Shown here: positions 1 through 6,186 of the stretch, in pieces
How the letters are laid out: the number at the start of each line of letters is the position of its first letter
Position numbering within the stretch: position 1 is the first letter of the stretch
NCBI GenBank assembly: GCA_027073945.1
Contig: JALTEL010000209.1
Coordinates: 1 to 9,162 of the forward strand
From: Caldifarciminota bacterium
GTDB taxonomy: Bacteria; WOR-3; Hydrothermia; UBA1063; CAJXJZ01
DNA: 9,162 nt
Direction of reading: 5' to 3'
The notes under the pieces: model-generated
Databases searched by the model: none
The model's input: the letters and a program-made list of their open reading frames with translations, nothing else
What the model was told of the DNA's origin: nothing
Translations under genes and position numbers: made by a program

Positions 1-1
1 A

Positions 2-40
2 AATCATATAGATAGAGTTCTTGTAATGGAAAAATCATGA
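2..40 (+). CDS. 3' end of an unidentified upstream gene (partial)
   Basis: Reading from base 2, thirteen codons run open to a TGA at 38-40 and give NHIDRVLVMEKS. This stop overlaps the ATG of the next gene in an ATGA arrangement, the usual mark of translationally coupled genes. The next gene has only a weak GGA in place of a proper ribosome binding site, which fits coupling to an upstream reading frame. The tail faintly resembles the DRVLVMEKG-type end of ABC-transporter ATPases, but twelve residues cannot establish a family. The function is therefore left open. Confidence 0.45.
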   Translation, partial: NHIDRVLVMEKS

Positions 41-750
41 AGTGGATTTTAAAAGAGCAGGACGTAAGATATCTTGAATTGTCCGATACAGGTGAAGTAT
101 TTAAAATAGTTGTTTCAACAAAAGAGACAAAGGGATTAAAAAAAGCTGTTGGATTTAAAAGCATAAAGATGCCCAGGCAGATTCATTCTTCAAAAGTATA
201 TCTTATAAATAGTTCTATTGACCCGGAGACTCTTGAGGCGGACGGCCTTATAACAAAGGAGAGGGGGCTTTTCATCGGCATAAAGGTTGCAGATTGCTAT
301 CCTGTTTTTCTGCTTGATTTTCAGACGCCTTCTTTAAGTGTTCTGCATATAGGTTGGAGAGGCGCTGCGAGCGGTATAATAGGTAATGCCATGAAGATAT
401 TGCGGGATGCAGGAGTGAATCTGCAAAAACTTGTGGCAGCAATAGGACCGGGTATATCACAAAAGCACTATGAGGTGGGAGAAGAGTTCCGCAATATAAG
501 TGTATTTAAAGATTTTTTGCAGATTAAAAACAATAAATTATATTTAAATCTCTCTGGATACATTGAATATGAGCTTAAAAGATTTGATATTGAAAAAGTT
601 ATACCATCTCCATATTGCACTTATGAGCATGATGAACTTTTTTATTCAAAGCGTAGAGATGGGCGTATAATAGGAGAGATGTTGGCTTTTGGGAAACTAA
701 TGGAGGGTGGAACAAATCTTTCAATGTTAGAAACTTCCACTCCTATTTAA
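37..750 (+). CDS. pgeF: PgeF/YfiH family laccase-domain protein (peptidoglycan editing factor / purine nucleoside phosphorylase-like)
   Basis: This 237-residue protein belongs to the YfiH/YlmD/FAMIN (DUF152) family and is about normal length. The three conserved metal/catalytic residues are visible with family spacing: H50 in RQIHSS, C87 in VADCYPV and H104 in HIGWRG. The family signatures IGPGIS (136-141) and the C-terminal CTYEHDELFYSKRRDG block (194-209) are also present. Known members differ in activity. E. coli YfiH/PgeF prevents L-Ser misincorporation at position one of the peptidoglycan stem, while FAMIN and several bacterial homologues act on purine nucleosides (phosphorylase/deaminase). 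The sequence alone does not separate these roles. No signal peptide is visible, so it is probably cytoplasmic. The ATG at 37 overlaps the preceding stop and has a poor ribosome binding site. The tricorn gene follows 25 bases after the stop and is probably co-transcribed. Confidence 0.93.
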   Translation: MKWILKEQDVRYLELSDTGEVFKIVVSTKETKGLKKAVGFKSIKMPRQIHSSKVYLINSSIDPETLEADGLITKERGLFIGIKVADCYPVFLLDFQTPSLSVLHIGWRGAASGIIGNAMKILRDAGVNLQKLVAAIGPGISQKHYEVGEEFRNISVFKDFLQIKNNKLYLNLSGYIEYELKRFDIEKVIPSPYCTYEHDELFYSKRRDGRIIGEMLAFGKLMEGGTNLSMLETSTPI

Positions 751-764
751 TTGTAAAAATTTGC

Positions 765-771
765 AAGGAGG
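765..771 (+). promoter_or_regulatory. Shine-Dalgarno site that fixes the tricorn start
   Basis: AAGGAGG lies four bases before the ATG at 776. The in-frame TTG at 761 is another possible initiation codon, but it sits immediately before this site and would put the ribosome binding site inside the coding region. The ATG is therefore the better start. Confidence 0.85.
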
Positions 772-775
772 AAAT

Positions 776-3700
776 ATGAACACAAGAGGATATTACAGAT
801 TCCCGACGATAAGCGGGGACGCTGTTGTTTTTGTTGCTGAGGATGACCTGTGGAGGGTTGATATCAAAAGCCCTGTAGCACACAGATTGACGGCAAGCCT
901 GGGTATAATTACACTGCCCAGTTTTTCTCCCTCCGGGAAGCTTATTGCCTTTGTTAGTTCAGAGGAAGGCAGTCAGGAAGTGTATTTTATGCCGGCAGAA
1001 GGAGGAACGCCTCAAAGATTAACTTACCTTGGTGGTTCTACAGCTGTTCTCGGGTGGAGGGATGAACGCGAAATACTGTTTGCGAGCAATATAGGAAGAC
1101 CATTTAGTAGAGTATTCTATATCTATACTGTTGATATAAAGACAGGACAAATAGTTGCTCTGCCATTCGGTCCTGCAAGGTCTGTGAGTTTCGGCAAAAC
1201 AGGTACTGTTATTGGACGTAACACGGGAGACCCTGCTCGTTGGAAGAGGTATCGCGGAGGGACTGCCGGAGAATTGTGGATAGATGAGAAGAATTCAGGA
1301 GAGTTCCATAAACTGATAGAGCTTGCAGGTAACCTTGCTGATCCGATGTGGATTGGGAATAGGATATATTTCATATCTGACCATGAAGGTATTGGCAATA
1401 TATATTCCTGTCTCCCTAACGGAAAGGACTTAAAGAGACATACCGAGCATGAGGAGTTTTACGTGAGGAATGCTGCGACTGACGGTAAAAGTATTGTTTA
1501 TCATGCCGGTGCGGATATATATGTCTTTGATATAAAATCCGATAAGAGTAAGAAAATAGATATAGTATATAAAAGTCCGAGAACACAGACAAGAAGGAAA
1601 TTTGTCAATGCTTCAAAATATCTTGAAGATTATCATTTATCACCCGATGGAAGTTGGATTTCTGTCGTCACAAGGGGTAAATCTTTTACAATGGGAAACT
1701 GGGAAGGCCCTGTTATAAGGCAGGGACAAAAGGAGGGCATACGTTACAGATTAACAAGATGGCTGAATGATAAAAAGCATGTAGTTCTGATAAGTGATGA
1801 GGGCGGAGAGGAGCATCTTGAAATCCATTCCGCTGTTGATACGAAAATAAGGAAGGTATTTAAAGGTCTTGATATCGGCAGAGCTTACGACATCAAAGTT
1901 TCTCCTGCCAGAGATGAAATTCTGATGAGCAATCACAGAAACGAACTTCTATGGATAAACCTGGCCTCTTCTAAAATAAAAACAATAGACCAATCGCAAT
2001 TCGGTCCTATTAATGGATTTGACTGGTCACCCTGTGGAAAATGGGCGACCTACTCGTTTGCAAAGAATGATAGGGTAAGTGTGATAAAAGTATGCGAAAT
2101 AGAAACGCTTAAAAGGCATGAAATAACCGAATCCATTGCAAATGATTTCCATCCAGTATTTGACCCTGATGGAAGATTTATCTATTTTATATCCAACCGC
2201 GTATTTAATCCAGTTCCAGACAGTATATATTTTGATCTCTCCTTTATTCGTGCTATGAAACTGTATGCCATAATATTGAGAAAGGACCAGAAATCTCCAT
2301 TTGAGCCTGTGCCACATCCTTTTAAAGAAAATAGCAAAAAAGGAAAAAACAGAAGCAAGAGGACAAAAATAGATTTTGCAAGCATCAAACAGAGAATTGT
2401 TCCATTTCCTATTGCTGAATCTATTTATGGCAATATAATTCCTACCAGGGATAAAGTATTTTATATGGAATACCCTGTTGAGGGTATTCTAAATCGGAAT
2501 GTTCTCTCAGAAGGTAATCATAAAGGTATGTTGAAGTTTTTTGACCTGTCCAAAATGGAGGAAAATACCTTTTTACAAGGTGTCTCGTCTTTTAAGCTTT
2601 CAGCGGACAGGGAAGCAGTTGCCGTCAGTATATCCAAAAAGATAAGAGTATTAAATGTGGGCAATATTCCCTCGGAGAGTGTTTTAAAAATGGAAAATGC
2701 CTCAAGAAAATCTGGGTGGCTGGACTTGAATCGCATAAAGGTACCTGTTGAGCCAGTTAGTGAATGGAAACAAATGCTAAGAGAAGCCTGGAGATTGCAG
2801 AGGGATTATTTTTGGGTTGAGGACATGTCCGGTATAAACTGGAAGCGTGTACTGAAACGATATTCTCCGCTTGTTGAAAGAGTTGCATCAAGAAGTGAAT
2901 TTTCTGACCTCATATGGGAAATGCAGGGAGAACTTGGCACATCGCATGCCTATGAATTCGGTGGCGATTACAGGTTATCTCCAAATTATACCATAGGCTT
3001 TTTGGGTGCAGACCTCACATATGATAAAAGTAAAAAGGCTTTTAGAATTGAGCGCATATTAAAAGGAGATACATGGGATTTCGCAGCGCCTCCGCTTTTA
3101 AAGCCGGGATTGAATATAAAAGAAAAAATGCTTATTGTTGAGATTAATGGTCAAAAGGTTATTAAAGGAAAAAGCCCAGGACAGATGCTATTAAATCATG
3201 CAAAAGACGAGGTGCAGATAACAGTGGCGGATGAAGACGGGAAAAATCGCAGAAAAGTTTGGGTTAAAACGCTTGATTATACCGGAGAGTTATTGTTAAG
3301 ATACAGAGATTGGGTAGAAAGCAATAGAGAATACGTGCATAAAAGGACAAAGGGCAAAGTGGGATATATTCATATACCGGATATGGGCGCTTTTGGGTAT
3401 TCAGAATTTCACAGGTACTTTTTAACGGAAATAGAATACGATGGTATTGTGATTGATGTCAGATTCAATGGCGGAGGATATGTTTCCCAACTATTGCTCG
3501 AAAAATTGTCCAAGAAGAGGATTGGATACGACTTAACCAGATGGATGGGATATACGCCATATCCTTCGGAATCCGTGAAGGGGCCCATAATCGCTATTAC
3601 CAACGAATACGCAGGTTCGGATGGAGATATATTCAGCCACTCGTTCAAGCTGATGAAACTGGGGAAACTTGTTGGAAGGAGAACATGGGGAGGGGTTATC

Positions 3701-3982
3701 GGTATATGGCCGAGAAACTGGCTGGCTGATGGAACCGTCACTACGCAACCTGAGTTTTCCTTCTGGTTTAAAGATGTCGGTTGGGGTGTTGAAAACTATG
3801 GTACAGAACCTGATATAGAAGTAGATATTACTCCACAGGATTATGTAAAGGGTAAGGATACTCAGCTTGACCGAGCCATAAGAGAGATTTTGCATGAACT
3901 TAAGGAGAATCCTCCGTTCGTTCCTAAATTCGGGAAAAGACCAAAGCTATCACTCCCGAGTCTTGATGAAGAAAAAGAATAG
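776..3982 (+). CDS. tri: Tricorn protease homologue (S41-type serine peptidase, full length)
   Basis: This 1068-residue protein matches the length and domain order of archaeal tricorn, the giant protease that cuts proteasome-derived peptides into short oligopeptides. Residues 1-270 hold the first beta-propeller, with PD40-like repeats (SFSPSGKLIAFVS, 49-61) and tricorn signatures GDPARWKRYRGGTAGELW (151-168) and SDHEGIGNIYS (201-211). Residues 280-640 hold the second propeller. The C1 helical region (about 660-730) contains GTSHAYE with S723-H724. A PDZ domain follows (about 735-835), then the C2 peptidase core. By motif, S723/H724, nucleophile S948 in AGSDGD, D949 and E1011 in YGTEPDIEV match Thermoplasma S745, H746, S965, D966 and E1023, so the active site looks intact. 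RFNGGGY is the conserved oxyanion-region loop. No signal peptide is visible, so it is probably cytoplasmic. No tricorn-interacting aminopeptidase gene lies in the window. The gene follows pgeF and converges on recR with a 33-base gap. Confidence 0.95.
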   Translation: MNTRGYYRFPTISGDAVVFVAEDDLWRVDIKSPVAHRLTASLGIITLPSFSPSGKLIAFVSSEEGSQEVYFMPAEGGTPQRLTYLGGSTAVLGWRDEREILFASNIGRPFSRVFYIYTVDIKTGQIVALPFGPARSVSFGKTGTVIGRNTGDPARWKRYRGGTAGELWIDEKNSGEFHKLIELAGNLADPMWIGNRIYFISDHEGIGNIYSCLPNGKDLKRHTEHEEFYVRNAATDGKSIVYHAGADIYVFDIKSDKSKKIDIVYKSPRTQTRRKFVNASKYLEDYHLSPDGSWISVVTRGKSFTMGNWEGPVIRQGQKEGIRYRLTRWLNDKKHVVLISDEGGEEHLEIHSAVDTKIRKVFKGLDIGRAYDIKVSPARDEILMSNHRNELLWINLASSKIKTIDQSQFGPINGFDWSPCGKWATYSFAKNDRVSVIKVCEIETLKRHEITESIANDFHPVFDPDGRFIYFISNRVFNPVPDSIYFDLSFIRAMKLYAIILRKDQKSPFEPVPHPFKENSKKGKNRSKRTKIDFASIKQRIVPFPIAESIYGNIIPTRDKVFYMEYPVEGILNRNVLSEGNHKGMLKFFDLSKMEENTFLQGVSSFKLSADREAVAVSISKKIRVLNVGNIPSESVLKMENASRKSGWLDLNRIKVPVEPVSEWKQMLREAWRLQRDYFWVEDMSGINWKRVLKRYSPLVERVASRSEFSDLIWEMQGELGTSHAYEFGGDYRLSPNYTIGFLGADLTYDKSKKAFRIERILKGDTWDFAAPPLLKPGLNIKEKMLIVEINGQKVIKGKSPGQMLLNHAKDEVQITVADEDGKNRRKVWVKTLDYTGELLLRYRDWVESNREYVHKRTKGKVGYIHIPDMGAFGYSEFHRYFLTEIEYDGIVIDVRFNGGGYVSQLLLEKLSKKRIGYDLTRWMGYTPYPSESVKGPIIAITNEYAGSDGDIFSHSFKLMKLGKLVGRRTWGGVIGIWPRNWLADGTVTTQPEFSFWFKDVGWGVENYGTEPDIEVDITPQDYVKGKDTQLDRAIREILHELKENPPFVPKFGKRPKLSLPSLDEEKE

Positions 3983-4015
3983 AATTTTTATTTATAGTTG
4001 AGTGTGTATCAATAA

Positions 4016-4606
4016 CTAAAATTCATGTCTGTCTGATATGGATTCTCTCAGTGTGAATCCATCTTGAAATGATATATCAGAACCTCTTGGAATACCGTAG
4101 GATATTCTGGTTAGCCTCACACCTGTATCTTTGAGTAAGTCTTTGATATAATAAGATGTTGTCTCTCCTTCCACTGAGGGAGAAATTGCGAGAATTATCT
4201 CTTTTACATGCTCTTTCTTTACTCTATCCACAAGGTCATGGATGTGCAATTTGTCAGGGGTTATATCTGTAATAGGGGAAATTAACCCGCCTATTACATG
4301 ATAACGAAATTTCCCGGGCAATATTTCATCAAGCAAAAAAATGTCCTGAGGTTTTTCCACAACACATATGACATTTTCTCTTTTAGTATCCTTGCAAATA
4401 GGGCAAATATCCTCCTGTGAAAAGCCATGGCATATTTTGCAGAATTTGGCGTTTTCTTGTGCATCATTGAGACCTTCAATTACTTCCTTTAGCGCTTCTC
4501 TGTGAGAAAGCAGGTAAAAACTAATTCTTTCTGCGCTCTTTTGTCCTATGGATGGCAGTTTCTTGAGGCTATCTATAAGATGCTCAAGATAGGAGATTTT
4601 GAACAT
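4016..4606 (-). CDS. recR: Recombination mediator RecR
   Basis: RecR works with RecO (and RecF) to load RecA onto SSB-coated single-stranded DNA at gaps. Taking the ATG at 4606 gives 196 residues, the usual length. The N-terminal helix-hairpin-helix reads LKKLPSIGQKSAERISFYLL (14-33). The zinc finger has C56-x2-C59 and C68-x2-C71. The Toprim domain runs from about 79 (VICVVEKPQDIFLLDE, acidic E84) to about 172 and includes SPSVEGETTSYYI. The C-terminal block GIPRGSDISFQD (171-182) is typical of the family. A GTG at 4618 would add four residues, but its purine tract abuts the codon, whereas an AGGGGG tract lies about 12 bases before the ATG. The start lies inside ybaB, a 23-base overlap, so translation is probably coupled. 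It is the last gene of the dnaX-ybaB-recR operon. Confidence 0.96.
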   Translation of the reverse strand: MFKISYLEHLIDSLKKLPSIGQKSAERISFYLLSHREALKEVIEGLNDAQENAKFCKICHGFSQEDICPICKDTKRENVICVVEKPQDIFLLDEILPGKFRYHVIGGLISPITDITPDKLHIHDLVDRVKKEHVKEIILAISPSVEGETTSYYIKDLLKDTGVRLTRISYGIPRGSDISFQDGFTLRESISDRHEF

Positions 4607-4901
4607 CGCCGGAGGCACCCCCTGTGTAAGCTTTTGTCATTCTGGCAACTTCTTTGTCCATCCTGTCCCTCGCTTTTTCAAAAGCCTCCATAATCTGCTT
4701 TTCCATGTCTTTTTTGTCACCCCTTTCTATGAGTTCCTGCTCAATGGATATGGATTTTAACCTATTTTCACCGTTTATGGTTATTTTGACCTCTCCCTTT
4801 TTGGATGACTCTTCCACTGTAATTTTTTTAAGTTCTTTCTGCATTTTTTTCATTGCAGCCTGCAATTTTTGAGCTTCTTTCATCATTTTAAATATGTCCA
4901 T
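4584..4901 (-). CDS. ybaB: YbaB/EbfC family nucleoid-associated protein
   Basis: This 105-residue protein is the usual size for YbaB/EbfC, a small dimeric DNA-binding protein that coats or bends DNA. The N-terminal helix MDIFKMMKEAQKLQAAMKKM is the family hallmark. A central beta region follows (KGEVKITINGENRLKSISIE, 35-54), then a long charged helix (KKDMEKQIMEAFEKARDRMDKEVARM). The start is well supported: AGGAGG at 4908-4913 lies six bases before the ATG at 4901. The first 14 bases overlap the end of dnaX and the last 23 overlap recR. This dnaX-ybaB-recR order is conserved in many bacteria and links the protein to replication and recombination by context, though its exact role is not settled. 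Confidence 0.95.
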   Translation of the reverse strand: MDIFKMMKEAQKLQAAMKKMQKELKKITVEESSKKGEVKITINGENRLKSISIEQELIERGDKKDMEKQIMEAFEKARDRMDKEVARMTKAYTGGASGDVQNLLS

Positions 4902-6066
4902 TATCTACCTCCTTTAGACCAAATTCATCTATCAATTTTTTTATTTTATCTTCGTATTTTACACCTTCCAGTGCGTGTCCTTCATGTGTTACAGGTGCGG
5001 ATAACGAAGAAATAACGATTTTCGGGACATTCACGAATCTCAAGAGATTATAATCGAAAAACACTCTTGGGTGTCTGGAATTTTTCAGTATATATTCCAT
5101 ATCCTCGGCAATTTTGAGAAAGTACATAATCTCATAGACGGAAAAGGTATCCGCAAATTTGTGCATAATATTGGGCTCTTCTTTGAGCTTTGCCCTGAGT
5201 AAAAGATGTATATGCTCAACAAGACCATTGTAGAAGTCATGAAGGCTGTAACCCTGCATAATTATATTATCAAGCAGTGTAATGGCTTCTTGATTTTTAC
5301 CATCTCTTGCATAAGCGAATATGTTGACAAATATTTCATCTTCCAGTATACCCAAAATTTCACGGAGTGAATTCAACTTTATAATTCCGTTGGAATATAT
5401 ATATGCCTGTTCAAGAAGGGTTATGGCATCCCGCATACTTCCTCCCGAGGCCTTGTATATAAGTTCTAAACTACCATTTTCATATTCAATTTGCTCTTGC
5501 TTGCATATATACTCCAATCTATTGATGATTTCATTTTTTAAAAGGGGCTTAAAGTCAAACTTTTGTGTTCTTGATAAAACGGTATCGGGTATTTTTCTGA
5601 CTTCGGTTGTGGCGAAGATAAAAACAACGTTGGGAGGGGGCTCTTCCAGTGTTTTTAAAAGCGCATTAAAAGCCTCATGTGTTAACATGTGAACTTCGTC
5701 TATTATAATCACTTTATATCGTGCTTTTACAGGAACGAACCGCACATTCTCTCTAAGTTCTCTTATTTGGTCTATGCCTCTATTGGATGCCCCGTCGATT
5801 TCAAGTACGTCCATGCTTTTGCCGGACTCAATTTCCCTGCATATTGAGCATACGCCACAAGGATCTTGTGTTATGCCTTTTTCACAGTTCAGCCCCTTTG
5901 CGAATATCCTTGCAACAGTAGTTTTCCCAACACCTTTTTGTCCTGTAAAAAGGTATGCACTGGATATTCTCTTTGAGCGGAGTGCATTTTTCAAAGTGGT
6001 AGTGACATGCAACTGCCCGACCACATCGTCAAAAGTTTTTGGCCTATACTTAACCGGAAGATTCAC
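4888..6066 (-). CDS. dnaX: DNA polymerase III clamp-loader subunit DnaX, gamma-type
   Basis: DnaX is the AAA+ motor subunit of the clamp loader that places the beta sliding clamp on primed DNA. This copy has 392 residues. It shows YRPKTFDDVVGQ (7-18), Walker A GQKGVGKT (42-49), zinc-binding cysteines C61, C70, C73 and C76, Walker B VIIIDE (119-124), sensor 1 region FATTEVRKIPDTVLSR (151-166) and sensor 2 GGSMRDA (208-214, R212). The usual SRC arginine-finger motif reads SRT (165-167). Domain III ends around 355 and only about 35 residues follow, so the tau-specific region that contacts helicase and polymerase alpha in E. coli is absent. The start is a GTG with no ribosome binding site. A promoter lies directly upstream and appears to make a leaderless transcript. 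It is the first gene of the dnaX-ybaB-recR operon. Confidence 0.96.
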   Translation of the reverse strand: MNLPVKYRPKTFDDVVGQLHVTTTLKNALRSKRISSAYLFTGQKGVGKTTVARIFAKGLNCEKGITQDPCGVCSICREIESGKSMDVLEIDGASNRGIDQIRELRENVRFVPVKARYKVIIIDEVHMLTHEAFNALLKTLEEPPPNVVFIFATTEVRKIPDTVLSRTQKFDFKPLLKNEIINRLEYICKQEQIEYENGSLELIYKASGGSMRDAITLLEQAYIYSNGIIKLNSLREILGILEDEIFVNIFAYARDGKNQEAITLLDNIIMQGYSLHDFYNGLVEHIHLLLRAKLKEEPNIMHKFADTFSVYEIMYFLKIAEDMEYILKNSRHPRVFFDYNLLRFVNVPKIVISSLSAPVTHEGHALEGVKYEDKIKKLIDEFGLKEVDNGHI

Positions 6067-6072
6067 ATTTAA

Positions 6073-6101
6073 ATTATAAAGCCGTGCTTATGGACTATCA
6101 A
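6073..6101 (-). promoter_or_regulatory. Sigma-70-type promoter of dnaX-ybaB-recR, predicted leaderless start
   Basis: On the minus strand the -35 TTGATA (6101-6096) is followed by exactly 17 bases and the -10 TATAAT (6078-6073). The next six bases, TTAAAT (6072-6067), form the discriminator. The expected +1 is therefore G6066, the first base of the dnaX GTG codon. No Shine-Dalgarno sequence precedes that codon, which fits a leaderless mRNA. Confidence 0.8.
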
Positions 6102-6110
6102 ATTAATGCC

Positions 6111-6124
6111 CCAGCTCGAGCTGG
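6111..6124. other. Perfect 14-bp palindrome CCAGCTCGAGCTGG upstream of the dnaX -35
   Basis: The 14 bases are fully self-complementary and centred on CTCGAG. The palindrome lies ten bases upstream of the dnaX -35 box and 62 bases past the stop of the exported-protein gene. No U-run follows in the minus direction, and only a mixed A/T stretch follows in the plus direction. A classical terminator is therefore doubtful. A dyad operator for dnaX or a dispersed genomic palindrome is equally possible. Confidence 0.5.
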
Positions 6125-6158
6125 AATATCTTTATTTAATAATCCCAACGATATTTAT

Positions 6159-6178
6159 ACGAAAATGCATAATTTCGT
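6159..6178 (-). terminator. Weak possible transcription terminator after the exported-protein gene
   Basis: ACGAAA and TTTCGT form a 6-bp stem around an 8-base loop, starting eight bases past the TAG at 6187-6189. On the minus strand an A/T-rich stretch (ATAAATAT) follows the stem, with no clean U-run. It could weakly terminate transcription of the exported-protein gene before the dnaX promoter. Confidence 0.3.
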
Positions 6179-6186
6179 TTCCTGGC

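Noticed and set aside
702..743. Imperfect inverted repeat GGAGGGTGGAA / TTCCACTCC at the end of pgeF as a terminator or attenuator
   Set aside because: The stem has a two-base bulge and a loop of about 22 bases, with no U-run, and it lies within coding sequence.
761..775. TTG at 761 as the start of the tricorn gene
   Set aside because: It would place the AAGGAGG ribosome binding site inside the coding region; the ATG at 776 is correctly spaced from that site.
3409..3741. Antisense open frame of 110 codons opposite the tricorn gene
   Set aside because: It is a shadow of a strongly conserved coding region with no ribosome binding site or family resemblance; the same applies to the other antisense frames over tricorn, dnaX, ybaB and tetR.
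3983..4015. Bidirectional terminator between the converging tricorn and recR genes
   Set aside because: Only a 4-bp TTGA/TCAA stem (3998-4012) is present in the 33-base gap; it is too weak to call.
4607..4618. GTG at 4618 as the start of recR
   Set aside because: The purine tract abuts the GTG with no spacing, and the four added residues (VPPA) are not like RecR N-termini; MFKISYLEHL from the ATG at 4606 fits the family.
4936..4942. A-AAA-AAA slippery heptamer near the 3' end of dnaX, as in programmed frameshifting
   Set aside because: The -1 frame meets TGA after three further codons and the +1 frame meets a stop immediately, so neither gives a tau extension; it would only trim the C-terminus.
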